Assembly (NCBI GenBank): GCA_038503065.1
Contig: JBCAMK010000019.1
Span: 1,178,001-1,242,000 of the forward strand
DNA length: 64,000 nt
From: Paragyromitra xinjiangensis
Lineage: Eukaryota; Ascomycota; Pezizomycetes; Pezizales; Discinaceae
Direction of reading: 5' to 3'
Every line of letters begins with the position of its first letter. The first letter of the stretch is position 1. The notes below the pieces were generated by a model. That model was not told the origin of the DNA and ran no database searches. It saw only the letters and a program-made list of their open reading frames with translations. Positions 12,246-25,506 of the stretch are shown one piece after another. A program made the position numbers and the translations under genes.

Positions 12246-15200
12246 ATGACGAACTACCCTCCCACTCCAGCATTTGGGGGGTTCCCTCTTCCTACCCCGA
12301 AAGGTCCTCCTGGTCTAAGCCAAGGCCTACGAAAATTGAGCATCAACAGCGTCGGCAGCAATAATACTACTTTGGCTTCATCTGCGATCCAGTCCCCTAA
12401 TTACTTACCTAAGTTTCCCAACAACAGCAGCGCGCCTCGCCAGCCACTCTCCGGCCCTCCTTCTGCAATAGCTATCGCTTCTCCTAATCTGATGCGTGCG
12501 CCTCTATCAGGTCTTGATAAGCAGGATCATAAGACTAATGGTGACGCACCGGAAGATAGAGAGGAAGGGGAGCTATCGGATGCAGAAGATTTTCGTGAAT
12601 CGCATATTAATAAGCGTAATAACCGCTCTGGCAGCAAGCAGCGGGATCGAGGGATTCAGGGCCAGCAGGGAAGGGAATTTACCCCCCATGGTATGTCTGA
12701 ACGTCAATTTTCTGCAACTTCAGGGATCGTTGCGCTTGCGCTAAAAAAAACTATAGGGATGAGAACTAGTGGTGAAGCTCCCAATCACCCATCTATTGCG
12801 CGTTCGCAGACATGGTAAATGCTTCTTTTAGTGCCATACCTTCCCAAAGAACTTGCTGATTTGCCCTTTGGGTCTCACAGGAACGAACCTTATCGCAGAG
12901 AATCTACATCGCAGAGTTGGAATCAACAAGGTTCAAATCGAAAGAGATCTTTTGACCTGTCTTTCACTGGACCGCCTAAAGTATCAAGGGGCGAGCAACA
13001 CGAAAAAAAAATCGACTCGCCAAGCCAACCGAAAGGTATGGGAAATGAAAGAGGTAGAGGAAGAATTTGAGGAAGAATTTTCCTGAAATTTGAATCCCTT
13101 TTTGGGGGAATGAGATAGCCACTCGGCAGCCATTGGCATAGTCTGTACTGACACTTCTTTTTCTAATAGGGAATTTTCGGGATCATAGGTCATCGGGGCC
13201 CAGCAATATTGCTTCCCCGCCATCCGGCCCTAAGAACGTGTCACCTTCCTTTCATTGTGCAACGGCCACCAAGGGAATACCCGGGAATAACAGTCCAGTG
13301 CATATCTCTACTTCTCAATTTCTACTAGAAGCACCAAAGACGGTGGCGGAGTTACGCAGCGAGGCACAGAGCGCTGTGTTGAATATGCTGCCTCTTAAAG
13401 TAACCTTCAAGTACATGGTCGAAGAAGCAGGAATCGATGCAAATGTTTTAAAGAAGGTATTTACTGGAATCGGTCTACCAGTTCCAACCGAGACACCTTC
13501 ACCATCCCCAAGCGGGGATATTGATCACCCACACAGAGGGGTTGCTAAACTCAAGCCAAGGGAAAAATCTTCCGATAGGATGGAAATTGACAAAGAAGCA
13601 CAATCTATACGCAGGCAACTCGAGAAAGATGCTCGGGATAGAGAACGGAGAGAAGCTGAGGCCAAAGCTACAGAATTGGTTCGCCAGCGTGAGGCGGCGA
13701 AGGAAGAAGAAGAAAAAAAGAGGAGACTCGCAGAGGTTGAAGCTAAGAAGGAAGTATTGAGGAGAAAGATTGACGAGATGAAGCTGCCCGGTAAATCTGC
13801 TTCCCCTAGCACTCCGCTTACACCCATTTCATCCACTCCTGTGATGGAAGCCATTGCCAAAGCATCAGCCGTGCCTCCGCCTAAACCCGAAGTGCCTAGG
13901 ATTCCAGGATTATTGCTTGGGCAGCTAGATGGATGTTACTCTGATACTCCATCTTCCCCGGGAATCATAACTGAACAGTGTGATATTATTATGAAAGATT
14001 CGCCCGAACCTGCAGCGTCTCAGTCTTCCGGGTGCTCTGCGGTAGCCTCTGCAGTTTCCCCTAACATATCTACTGGCCCAGCCACAATCCCCTCACCGGA
14101 ACGCCCTTTCGCCTCACGTAGGAAGAGACCGGTTGCTTCTGATATGTATTCAGAACCTATGCCGATAACTAAACGCAAGTTTGGTGATCAGAGGAAGGTG
14201 CCCATAGAATTGATCATTAATATATCAGACGAGGAAGAGGAAGAGGAAGAGGAGGACGAGGATGATTCCGAGCATACAGGAGATGATTCAGGGACATCTC
14301 GATCAACACCTTCTGGCACGGATCATAAAAAGGGCCCAGCCAACGGGAATAATAGCCCACCACATCTTCGTCTCAGTAATACGGCCCCCATTGGAGGTTT
14401 TGCTGCCAATGGAACACAATCGAAACTTGACTCAGCGAAGGCCCTTCAAGACAAAGAAGAGCAAATCAGAGCACTCAAGGAGGCCATCCAAAAGGCCCAG
14501 AAAATGAAGAAAATGCGGGCAAAAGCCGGCATATCAACACCAACGCCAGTTGGAACTCCGACTATTGGGATGGGGCCTAGCATTCCCCCGCCTCTTACGC
14601 AGCCGCAGCAGGTAACCGATTTAGCAGTATTGGTTTCATCGGCTCCAGATAACGCTATAAAAGAAGATGAAATAACTCGACAGAAAGAAGAAAAGCAAAA
14701 GTTACTTCTTGCTCAGGCTTCTCAGGCTAAGGCGAATTTTAAGCTCAAAGAACTCCGGAAAAAAGAGAAAGAGGAAAAAATGAAAGTGCTTCTCACAGAA
14801 ATCGAAGAGATCGAGAAATCTGAAGCTGAAAAACGAAAGAAAAAGGCAGAGGAGGTCGAAGCCGCAGAGAAGAGGAGACAGCAAGCGAAAGAAGAGATGG
14901 AAAGAAAACTGAAGGAGGCTGAAGACGAGAGGCAGAAGAACAAGCTGGCGTTGATGAAGATTAGGCAGGAATTTGAGAGGATGCAACGCGAAGAGAGCGA
15001 GATGGAGGCTCGGAAGGAGGCATTGAAAGCGGAGTTAGCAGAAATGGAGAAAGCTGTTGAGCAGACAGCGGACTCTATGGGAGAGAAAGGTGACGAAGTC
15101 GCCAATCAAGCTATCTCCGAGAAGAAGGAGGAAATCGAGCAACTAAAGAAAGCCATGGAGGAGAGTGAAGGTAGGACTACCCTGTGTGATTCTTATTTTA

Positions 15201-16779
15201 TTTTCACTGTCAGCACCTCCTTTATTTGCTTGCTTTTTTTGTCGAGTTGACCCGCTTCTTGAGTTTTTCCCCCATGAATATTTAAGATTTCAATGACGTA
15301 CGGTCGCTTATATTCCGAGTTTCCCTGATTACAGTCGACCAAACGAATTTTGGAGCCGTCATTTCTTCCGTCTCGTCTGTTATTGAGGGCAATACGAGAC
15401 CATTCTCATACCCGCAGCCGGCCGAACCAGATGCCTCGGAGGATTCTAAATCAGACAAAGCAAGTATCCAAGATGCTATCATAATGAACAGCTGGGATCC
15501 CAGAGTGAATGGTTTAGTAGGTACTTATCGGCAGTCTCAGACGTTGGTGTCGGAAAGGGCCGAAATCGCCACCAGCCAAGTATCTGCAGCTTATTTACCA
15601 ATATCCGCCGATAGCCCGGAAGACGCTATGGAACTTGATCAACAGGTGAACGAGGAGAAGGTAAACGATGATAATGTGTATACTGATGTTGACATGGATG
15701 CCCAAAGCAATGATGGGGGAGGCCAGGAAGACAAAGTTATGGACACAGAACCTGATAACGAGGCGGGCGAAACCTCTGAGGAAGAGAAGGAAAGGGAGGA
15801 TAGTAAAGAAAAGCAAGAATCGGAGCAAGGTTTAAAACTGCAAACTTTGGGTACCAGATACTCGCCAGCCTCCGTAACGATGGCTCCTCTAGAGCCAATC
15901 CTTCCGATGGTGCCAAAGTTCTTAGAAAGGAACCTTACCGTGGAGGGAGCTAATCTACCTACATCAGTGCCCGAGCAAGAACTTATCGAGGAGCTCGCGG
16001 ACCCCGCCAAGGTTTGCAACAAGACCACCTTACCTACATATCCTTTCTATCCCTATTACACCCCTTTACATTGAGATGATCTGGTGTTGGCTGACAGTAG
16101 TTCCTTGCTCTCACTTTAATCGTGAATGGCGACTTCCTTTGGATTTTAAACAGATCACTTCTACCACCGCTTTGGCAAGCGATACCAAGAAACAAAAACA
16201 AGGAAAAAATCCAAGGCAACCGGAACACGTCTTTGCGCCCTACAAATCGCCACTGACTAACTTCAAGTCTTTCCGTTACCATCCAAACTTCCTCGATTTC
16301 TGTCCAGGTGGTTATAAAAGCTTAACGTTCTCTAATCGCATCAACCCCATGAAGCCTCTCTGTCGGTGGGAGCTTAGTGGCGGTACATGCAGTGATACTA
16401 GTTGCTTAGGACAACACCAGAGACAGCTTGAGATTCCTGGTACGTCAACCTTCATTAATCCTATAATTAGATCCAAAGTTTGGCTAAAAACACCCGGGAA
16501 GTAGATGAAGACATCCTTGTCGAACTCGCATCCGTTGCAGAAGGCTCTAATGAGGAAGAGCGTAACAATTACAACCGCGGTCTCAGGCAGGCGATTGCAG
16601 CCATGCGCGAGCAAGGCATCAAAGACTTTCAGACGGTCGTCGCTGGTATCGCGTCATATCGTAGGCGTTTCCTTGGCGACGAAACAAGAGTCCTGAGATT
16701 ACCATATCCCCCTACTCCTCCCGTTCAGCCTTCCCAGCAACAGCAACGGACGCTTTCTTCTTTCTCCTCTTATATGTGA
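12246..16779 (+). CDS. red1: Red1/ZFC3H1-like CCCH zinc-finger protein (nuclear RNA surveillance)
   Basis: Six exons: 12246-12690, 12832-13035, 13170-15170, 15335-16011, 16154-16439, 16505-16779. All junctions are GT..AG and keep frame, giving about 1295 aa. The C-terminal part (exon 5) has the conserved block ending PLCRWELSGGTCSDTSCLGQH, a C-x8-C-x4-C-x3-H finger at about residues 1179-1197, typical of the Pfam 'putative zinc-finger' family that includes fission yeast Red1 and human ZFC3H1. Near the N terminus (105-112) is REEGELSD, an acidic motif also seen in ZFC3H1-type proteins. The middle is disordered with two charged coiled coils (about 345-410 and 700-880) and acidic runs. Family members scaffold the MTREC/PAXT complex that delivers poly(A) RNAs to the nuclear exosome; that role here is inferred from homology. 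Exon 1/2 joining rests on phase and sequence style, with a 141-nt intron and no clear branch site. Confidence 0.85.
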
Positions 16780-18335
16780 CCTTTAATCTTTCCGGTTTGA
16801 AACCAAGGAAAAACTGGGAGTGGTTGTTCTAGTAGTACTATTATCACGAGTAGGCAATAGTATTGTTCTTGTAATCCTTGTAAAATTCGGTCTTACTCCT
16901 TCCTATGTATTCTTCCTGTACCTTTGTGTTCTGGTCTGGCTTCCTAATTACAAGGCGCTATGGAAGAAGGATTCTTTTGGGGTTTCCTTTGTATGAATTG
17001 AAGCTTTTAGGGGAAAAATCGAAGAAATCCCGGTCTCGTGTTATCGGTCTGCTTTTTTTCTGCCTAGATTTATGAGGATGATAGTATTTACCCAGTTCTA
17101 TATTAGTAGATATGTAAGTATATTCCGGTGTAAGCTATTAGGCTATGGAGTAGCGCCTAAGTAGCTATAGCGGTATTTAATGTCAAAGATTAGCTATCGC
17201 GTTCCACCCACCACTCCCTGCCATTTATCCTTAGCCAGCTTCGGCACAAAATTCCAAGCCATATATACTCAAGATAGCGGTGAATGAAATGATTAGTTCC
17301 TGAAAGACAAATCCTTTCCCATGGGAATGTAGCCAAGCATACGGTATCATTACTACTACTGCCGCAGGAGTGTATCCGGGAATCGACCAACGAGTGACAG
17401 GGAATGATTGAAAAACAAGAAGCGGATAACTACATGGAGAGATAGGGACACAGGAGCTTATGTGCCAAAACGAGGAGTTTAGTCCCCCCTGCGGGAATAT
17501 CAATGTGCAAATCTTACGTCTGCTTTACACAAGGAACGCATCAACTAGATAAAAAAAGCTACGTGGGGTGTCATCAGTCTAAGAAAACCACTATAAAACG
17601 AAAAGGTTGCTTCGGACACACATACTCGGGGGTATACAAGCAATCACCAGGATTCATAAGCCATTATGTAAACCATGCCCAAGTTTTATTACTAGTGGAC
17701 TTGAAAGGTCGTGGTTTACGATATAAGCGCTAAGTCGCCAACCCTCTATTTTTCATGGCTTCATCAGGGGTTTAGGGTTAGGGTCATTAGCGATCAAAAA
17801 TTATGGGGCGAAGCCAAATGGAATTAAATAATTCTCAAAGGCGGAACCTTAGATAGTACAGAGTGACGGCTTATGGGTAAGATCTATTACTGTAGGGATG
17901 GCCTATAAGGTACTAGGGACCGGATATAGGGCTTTTCTGGGTGGATGGCTTATGTTTCGTCGAAAACAATTATGGGTCTAATACCCACCCTCGTGGGCCT
18001 GTATCGCTGCTTGTTATAGATCAAGGTAACCATCCCTAATATCCGTAACTAGTCTCGCTACTAAGACTTTTAATCGGTTCCGGTATTTAAACCCCTTATG
18101 TGACCGTTATCATGTCGTGGGAACAAAATTTCGGATTTGGTGGATTCTGTCAGAAAAATTGGTATTATTTCTCTTTAACTTCACGGCCCTCCCGCAGTGC
18201 AGGACACTCGGTGAAAATCTTTCCCAGAAATGAGTATTTTGATGGAAAATCCGTGTTTTCTTAGCTCAGCGCCCACAAAACTACAGCCCAGATGCTAACA
18301 GGTTCCTGTCTTGTGATGTATTCAATTCCATGCGT
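16780..18335. other. Intergenic between convergent genes
   Basis: Holds the 3' flanks of the Red1-like and BED-finger genes. A short telomere-like GGGTTTAGGGTTAGGG run sits near 17769 and is too short to mean anything by itself. No coding signal seen. Confidence 0.6.
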
Positions 18336-19520
18336 CTAATCATGCACAGTATCCTGCAAATCCGGTAATAGTAGTTCTGAATTCCCTCTCTTCCTTTTCG
18401 TGCTGATGCTGCCACCCGCAACTATGAGTTGCATCTTAAGCATTTGGTTTTGATGCTCCAATTTCCGATTTTGATCCTCCAGTTTGCGATTTCTAGCATC
18501 GAGTTTATCAACCTTTTCTTCCAGTTTATCGGTACGCGCCTCCAATTTTTCGATGCGTTTCGCTTTTTGCATGTTCTCATATTCGAGGAAGTCAATTAAT
18601 GACGAGGATGCCGGAGGCACTCGGTCAGGTTTGTTTACTAGTTCTTCGGATTGGGTTTGCAATCCTTTAGCCACCGGTGATGGGTGTGAGTATGCAGGTA
18701 AGCGGTACTGCGGTGGTTGACGCTGCTGGCTGGAGTTTGTAGATTGCGGTGGAGATAAGTTTGAAGGGGGTGTAGCAGCGCGAAGCGTTGAGGTAAGTTC
18801 CGAGCCAAACCGGGGAGGTTGTGGGAGGCTGTAGCCAGAAGAGGATACGGCACCGAGATCTGTGTTCGGGTCGCCGAGAGCGTCGTGATCGGTATCGGCA
18901 CCGGAAGGATCATCTCCGTCGAAACCACCGAGGCCCGAAAGCTCCCAAGGGATGACCCGAGCTTCGGAAACGTCCCAGGAAAAGTTCTGATGTGAACCGG
19001 CAGGATGTAATCTATTTTTGACGCATAAGTTCCTACGCATTGTTATAAGCAATCTTGCCACCATGTACATCCACTAGGGAATCTACCATTGTTTTCTTAG
19101 CGCGTCACCAGTACGTTTCTTGAAGCCATTCGCTTCGGTCCAGTTATTATATTCATCCAACATCACCTGCCATCCCTGATCATCGTCGTCTTCCAATGGA
19201 TGGCGCAGCCTCACGAGCCTCAAAAGCTCTTCAACCTCCGTGTCACCAAATCCCCCTTTCTCAGCACCACCAAGGGGTCTACTTCTCGGTTTTGATGCTC
19301 CTGTAGCCTCCGCTTCTTTGGCCTCTACGCGAATGATTTGCTCGCGCTCCCCTGGAGTAAGGCCTGTACACTCCTCAACCAGGTGCCTGGTCCGCTCCTC
19401 TGACCTTCCCTTAGGAATTTTTTTTTCGCAACGTATACATGAGACTTGATATTTGTTGGAGCGATTCTGGAGCGCGGCGTCTTTGTTGAAGTATTCAGCC
19501 CATTTGAATGGACGCGGCAT
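18336..19520 (-). CDS. BED-type zinc finger plus coiled-coil protein
   Basis: Two exons: 19520-19087 and 19032-18336, joined across a 54-nt intron (GTAGAT donor, TATAAC-like branch), giving 376 aa. The first exon alone ends in a stop 4 nt past the join; splicing restores a continuous frame (DALRKQW then NLCVKN). Residues 1-60 carry C28, C31, H46 and C51, a BED-like C-x2-C-x14-H-x4-C arrangement after an aromatic start (PFKWAEYF). Residues about 95-145 (LLRLVRLRHP...WQVMLDEYNNWTEANG) resemble a SANT/trihelix-like DNA-binding fold. A Pro/Ser/Gln-rich linker leads to a heptad coiled coil at about 295-345 and a basic KRKRG patch that may be a nuclear signal. This suggests a DNA-binding nuclear protein, possibly derived from a transposase; no catalytic transposase domain is present. 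Confidence 0.7.
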
Positions 19521-22500
19521 GGCTCTGGGCGAAGTGGAATTCCCCTCAGAAAAGAGGACTCTTCACACAATTTTGATAATTCAGGGTATTTTATCGCGTT
19601 GGTGGTTGCTCTGGGATTAGATCACACTCAGCTTCCGATCGGCAAAGATCATTAAGCGAAGGAGGTGCCCCAAGAATCATCAAGTTACATGAGATAGTGT
19701 GCAATCTCTGTATTTGCTGCTTTGCCCTATCCAAGACCTAAGACAAACATTGTCTAGAATTTAAACTGTTTCTATCATTTTTTTTTGTTGTTATTTGTTG
19801 GCAAGGCCTAAGGCCCAAGCACTCAGCTGAACTTCTTGCCAACTGTAATCTCTAGGTAGGCGCAACACTCATGACCAGACCTAGATGGATTTTCATGTGG
19901 CGTGAAGGCGAGCTAGGCATCTCTGTGGAGGTAAGTACATGTAGTGAATGGTAAGACCCTAATTCTGACTCAATAGATGTCGAATTAAACTCAGTGATAC
20001 CCCGCAGTCGCTTAAGCTAGGCGTTATAACGATAAGCGCTTTCAGCTTCAAGAAAGAACTCAGTCTTAGGGAGAAGATAGTCCTAGGAACTGAGAAATTG
20101 TATCAGCTCTTTAGACTTCCTAATCTTTTTAATCTTACTTCACGTGAAGGTAGACTACTGAGAGGATAAAAAAAGCCTAGTTAGCGCTAAACCTAAGACC
20201 GAAACAAGTGATCGACAACCAATCCAAACTATAAAATCACCTTCTTGTGAACACTATTCATATGTAAATATCCGAGCACCAACCCCAGGGACCCAATGAA
20301 GTACTAAGGTACAAATACTAGTCTAGCCATCGTGTAGTGGGTCAATCCGCACATCAGACTTCGTCCACATTTCTAGTCTTTCTTCAAGGGGTTGAGGCCT
20401 ACCGCAGAATATGGTGCTAAATATAATACTAATCTAAGTAGTTGTAACAATCAGTATTATTTGACACAACCATCCGTTACATCCGAAAAGCCCTCAGGTA
20501 GTTGGTATCAGGTAAGAACCGTCAATTTGAATAGTTAATATTGAGTGACTAGACGGTAAGATTGAATCAAGGAATGCTGATCGATTAAGAGGGGTGAGAG
20601 ATGGAGATTCATGAGTTCGGCTTTTGATACTATTTGTTTTTGGGCAGGCTCGGAGTTGTGGGTTTACCTCTAATTTCCCTACGCAAGGTAGTCTATGGTG
20701 CCCCACATACGTGGCAGTTGAAACATTAGAGCCAAATTGTAGGTGCCTATTTCATCAGTACTTTTCTAATTAGGTTGGGTTTTCCTCGATTATTAAATTA
20801 GGGTTTCTATTTCCGTTGCTTTTAATCATCAGTACTAGTGACATTGCATGTAAAAATTTTCCTTAAGCCGCATATGCAGTCTTGTTGCCGTTCCACTATC
20901 ATTCTGTTAACAAATGTTCTGCCATGAGAGGTAATATGAAGCTTTTGTACATGAGGCTGAACAGTTAGGCAAGGTGGGGCTACCCCGCATTGCTCTTTTG
21001 GTAAAACCTGAGCTAGCGACACCTTAGGTCCCATCTGCCATTCGGTATTCTTTATGTTTCCAACGCTACCAGGCGCTGAACCAAAAGCAGCACAAATAGG
21101 GCGCCTGTAAGTTCGGAACAGATATTGGGTTCCCTTTTAGGGCCCGGGAAAACCAAGTAATGCCTAAGCGAAATCCTTTGTAACCTGAAAACTTGCATGT
21201 ACCGCCCCTGGGAGTCATTTCTTGACTGTTTTTGAGGCATCAGATAGGCTTCCAAGGTGGATAACAAGGATGACAGAGAAGAATGGCGGGGTGATGCCCT
21301 GGCGTCGTTTTTCGCGATGGTGGTTTCCCTTTCTTTACCTTCCCCCTTTTTTGGATTAGCGTGTGCTTCTTCCATTTCTTCTAGTAAATGGTGAAGTTAA
21401 TCAATTATACGTCACTAGTGTCTCCGCTTGGTACTCTTCTAGAATTCTTGAATTGAATATACTGCTTCTTTTCTATGGTGATATTTGTCTTGCTTATTCT
21501 CCCTTAAGATTATATCTCCGTCATGCATCAATTGGCTTCGGTTAGAAGTGCAACATGATTGATCGTGCATTGCATAACGAATTAAAACGTGAGTGATCTT
21601 TGAGAATCCTTTCTTCAGCTATGTGCTTCAATCAGCCCTACCCGCTTCTCTTCGCTATATCCTAAAGCGGAGCATGGCTGCCAGACTTCAAGTGATAGAG
21701 GAGGCCGGCTAGTGCCGGCTGGTCTATTATCACCCTTCAGGTCTGTTCCTGAGTCCTAAGTGGTTGATTAGGGTCGCTGAGGAGATGAGTTGATCAGCAC
21801 CTGAGTGGTCAATGTCTTGGCTGATCATGATCGGTTCGCCCACTATACGCGCAGACTGCGCAGGATTCGGGGTGCGCAAACACTCCTCGCAACCTACACG
21901 CGAACATTCGTTTGGGTCATTCTCAAAAGAAGACCAAATGGAATTAATATCGAGACTTAGACTTGACGCATCCGCCACTATCCATACGCTGCTGGCGTGC
22001 CGGTGAGGATTCCGAGCAACCCGCAGGCACCTGCGAATTGAAGATATCTTAATTTTCGGTCAATCCTCCAATGCCTTCCAGGAAGTTGTATTTCCCTAAA
22101 ATTTCTATTTGCTAGTTTCATTCATGGTCTGAGGATTATGCTTAACTCTACAGGTGCCTTGAACACGATTTGCGATTCCTATAGAGGCCTGGAGTTCTAT
22201 CCAACAGGCCCTAGTGCCTGAGCCTCCTAGAACTTAAGTTGCAAACCCCCTCTGTGCGCAAAGCGTGTAAATGAAGATGTTTGCGGATGCGTCCGGAGCC
22301 AGGATCCCCTACAAGCGCGCAGGCTTATCCACAGTCTGTTATCATTACCTTTTTTTTATGGTGAGAACTGAGGGTCGTTGGTCAATACCGCTCAACAGCG
22401 TGGATAGAGTTACATCATCGCCCTTTCAACATATTGTGCAGGCCTTTTATGATCCACTAGCCTCTTTCTTTCAGTTATACTCAACGATCGTCAAGTGAAA

Positions 22501-22832
22501 CCATCAACTTTCGCACTGTCCAGAAGTTTGATATGACCACCAACCGGCGGGAGCGCCATATGTGCCTACCTATGGGGCTACTCCGGACCTATCCGCCATC
22601 TAACCCCCAGCATGAGCCCTACTCGGAGATTATAGAAGAAGACTAACCTAGTGACTCAGCCTAAGGGCCTTCATGTTGTGGTTTCTACGCTCTGCTCGGC
22701 TTTTGCTTCGCTAGCAGGGCCTCGTGAACACGCCTAGAGTTTCTCGATTAATGCTTCAGTGCACTTTAGTGATGCAGTGTATTGGTCTAACCCCTTGGAA
22801 GACTTCAGTGCCTCAAGTGCCTCCATCTACTT
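19521..22832. other. Intergenic, mostly featureless
   Basis: No convincing gene. The frame at 21730-21978 (minus) encodes a short stretch with C-x4-C-x2-C (NECSRVGCEEC) but begins at GTG and has no clear gene structure; it could be a decayed fragment. A small GCCGGC hairpin lies near 21702-21720. Confidence 0.5.
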
Positions 22833-22840
22833 TTATATAA
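22833..22840 (+). promoter_or_regulatory. TATA box of Cys-rich gene A
   Basis: TTATATAA lies about 165 bp before the start codon, followed by a pyrimidine-rich leader (TCTTCCTTCCTTCCC), the usual layout of a fungal promoter and 5' UTR. Confidence 0.5.
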
Positions 22841-23001
22841 CTGCGACTTAAAGCTCTGTCTTCCTTCCTTCCCAGTTCATCAACCTCTGTCTCCTCCATA
22901 ATTCAGTCATATTAAAGTCCGGAAAATTGTTTCGTCGGGCTCCATCTCTCAGCGCCCTCAAGAACTGAAGTTACTTTTTTTGGTCTGCTTCTTTATTTGA
23001 A

Positions 23002-23311
23002 ATGGTAAGTTCTTCCAATTCCACCATTGTTATCGATTTGGGGAAAATACTAACTTTATGTGGGTATAAAGTCGTCCCCAGTATCCCAAAGCGACGACCC
23101 TTCTCAATCTTCCTCTGTGCCTACCCAGCCCCAGGCCAAAATACCTCAGGATGAATTTTGGGTATGCTGCGGTGGCCAGGCGAACCCAGATACGTGTCCA
23201 AATTCCGCTACTGCGCAGTACCTCATCGCTATTCATGATATCTGCCCTCCCGAATGTAGTCACAGAAGATGTCGATCTTGTCCTATCCTCTTCGTGGATA
23301 GGGTTGCCTAG
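23002..23311 (+). CDS. Small Cys-rich zinc-ribbon-like protein, paralogue A
   Basis: The start codon is the whole coding part of exon 1: ATG at 23002-23004 is followed at once by GTAAGT, and a 67-nt intron (branch TACTAAC) ends in AAAG at 23071. Exon 2 is 23072-23311. The product is 80 aa: a Ser/Pro/Gln-rich head of about 30 residues, then FWVCCGG, a variable loop, and IHDICPPECSHRRCRSC. It shares with the proteins at 25.5, 29.3 and 31.2 kb the pattern W-x-C...H-x2-C-x3-C-x3-RC-x2-C. The first Cys pair is adjacent (CC) where the others have C-x2-C, so metal binding may be weakened. An unspliced start at 23060 would give MGIKSSPVSQ, but the splice signals are strong and give a clean MSSPVSQ. 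Function unknown; probably cytosolic or nuclear, with no signal peptide. Confidence 0.65.
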
Positions 23312-25506
23312 GGACGACCTTAGAAATTTGCTTGTGTGGGTGCTGGAGCGTTGAGTAGGATGGTGGTGGTGTGGATCTGGCCTTTTTGTTTTGATATTAA
23401 TAGATTGGTTTTGGGGCTTTTCGCATTGTTTTGGTTGATTTTTAGTTGCATCTTTATCATCGGGGTTAGGGTAGGGTTTCTTTGCTTTTTTAATGTTTAG
23501 ACTTATATAAGGAAAAAAGGTGAAGGGGACCTGGAGGTACACATATAGATTGATTGATTTTTTTTCCTACAGAATCTGTAATGTATTTTAGGTTTACTTT
23601 AGAGCTTTAAGAATTAACTCGCATTAAAAGACCTAAAAATGACTAGTATTGGAATTCCATCGGTCTTTTTTTTGATTTGGCTTTGCGAAAAAGTGGATCA
23701 ATGTGATCTGTAAACTTCTCAGAACCGCTATAAAAAAAAAAGGTTGTATAAGCGGTGGTTAACGTTGCTTTTCGTACCGTAAAGAGATTAGTTTGTTTCA
23801 AATTTCTAAGCTTTTTCCATTCCGAGCGGTGTACATACATTATCCATAGGAAAATCACCTAGATCCCTTTACAGTTTCTCGTTGGTGGGTAAAGCCAGGG
23901 TGGATACCAGGAGGGAGATCTCTCTGTCCCTAGTCTCCGTTTCGCCATGGTGCTGGCCAGAAGTTTGAGCTATTCTTTTGTTTCTATGTCACTCTTTCGA
24001 CATCCGCCCGCAACAAGTATCTTTTCTCCAGCGCTCAGCTATGCTTTAGTCGTATTTCACCGAGTTTATCTGGCTCCTTGATACGAATGGGACTGCGGAG
24101 TCAATTTAGTGACAAGCTACCCCAAGCTATGGATACGGTAACAGATTTGGGCCACTTGACGTCTCATCAGCCTTGCTTTCCCCGCAATTAATGGCTCTAG
24201 TTATTATATCAGTGCTGCTTCACTCGCGTACCGAATTCTAGGATGAGTGTGAGGAGAGGAGCTAGACCAGTTAGAAGCTTTCTGGTCTGCTAATTTTTTT
24301 CTCAACTAGATCTCGTCTCTTCCTTACTTTGTGGGTTGTTCCCAAATGAACACATCCTCCCTTTGACGGGGAAACTGCTTCCAGAAGACCTCACCCATCC
24401 ACGCAACATAGCAGCTCACGCTATCTTTTAGGTTCTCATCGATTACCCACCCTGACGGAGCGATAGCAAGCAGCTCCGGAAATGACTACAAGTGGGCGGG
24501 ATGAACGGGAGTTCATGTTGATTCGCACATCATTACCTCCAATCATCCCATCGGAGAACAGCCGCTGGCCGCGCACAAAGTTCTCACAGATAGCTGCGTG
24601 AAGCCCACGGCCCTTGACCCTGCCGAAAATATGGAGTTCGAATAGATTTATTCCTAAGGCTTAGACGGCACTTGAGCTGGAAGAGACTTCTGTTAGGAAT
24701 TTGGTAAGAGTGATCTCGTGGTAGGGTACTGACTAACTATACGTCGAAGGGACCTGCCCCAGCCTTAGTACAGCCATCTTCTATTGTTGGATCTATAGCA
24801 AGGCCGAGCATACTTAAGGGGAAATCGCAGCATCTTCATCAACTCTGCGTGGGGCGGCGACGTCCCTTCGAAGGGGAGGACTCATGGTGTTAACGAAGGG
24901 AAGAGGAATATCAAGGCTCACCATAACGTGCTTGGCTTAAGCTCTGTGTCCAAGATACTCAAAATTAGGATTCTGATTTAGGAAGCTTTCACCGACTGTT
25001 GACGTTTGGCGGAGGGGCCGCCGTTGCAGGCGTTAGATGGTAGAATCTTTCAGGTCTTTCTCTCCTAGCTTGGACTGACTGAAATGTGTTCAGCCCTGGT
25101 TGCAAATTCTCTCATTCCCAACACGGACGGCTATGTCTGAGGGAATGTCGCCTGGTTGTTTGATATTTCTGAGGCTGTTTGTCTAGAGTGAAGGCTGCGT
25201 GCTAAATGAAAAACCTTTTCGGTAAGAAATCATCAGCTGAGCTTCTTGATAAGTACTACCTGGGAACTGATCCTAGGTCTTTTCTGCAGGATATAAGATA
25301 GCATTTCTACCGCTTCCTTAAGCTAATCTTCATGAACACTATCTGTTGGGATAACGTGTCAAGAATTCGTACGATAACCCCTTCGAATACTATATCAAAA
25401 CAGTAACCTTTGAACTGGCAATTTTTACTCGTACTTTTGGGAAATATCTTCCTAGTTATAGAAACCCACACGCTCGGTTGTCTTACGCACCCCCAGGATA
25501 TTCACT
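23312..25506. other. Intergenic, no gene seen
   Basis: No frame with coding character. Contains the 3' flank of paralogue A and the promoter region of paralogue B. Confidence 0.5.

Noticed and set aside
17769..17786. Telomere-like TTAGGG units
   Set aside because: Only about two units; no array and no subtelomeric context.
23030..23542. 170-aa minus-strand frame
   Set aside because: Lies opposite paralogue A, has no domain, and the plus strand has strong splice signals and the family motif.
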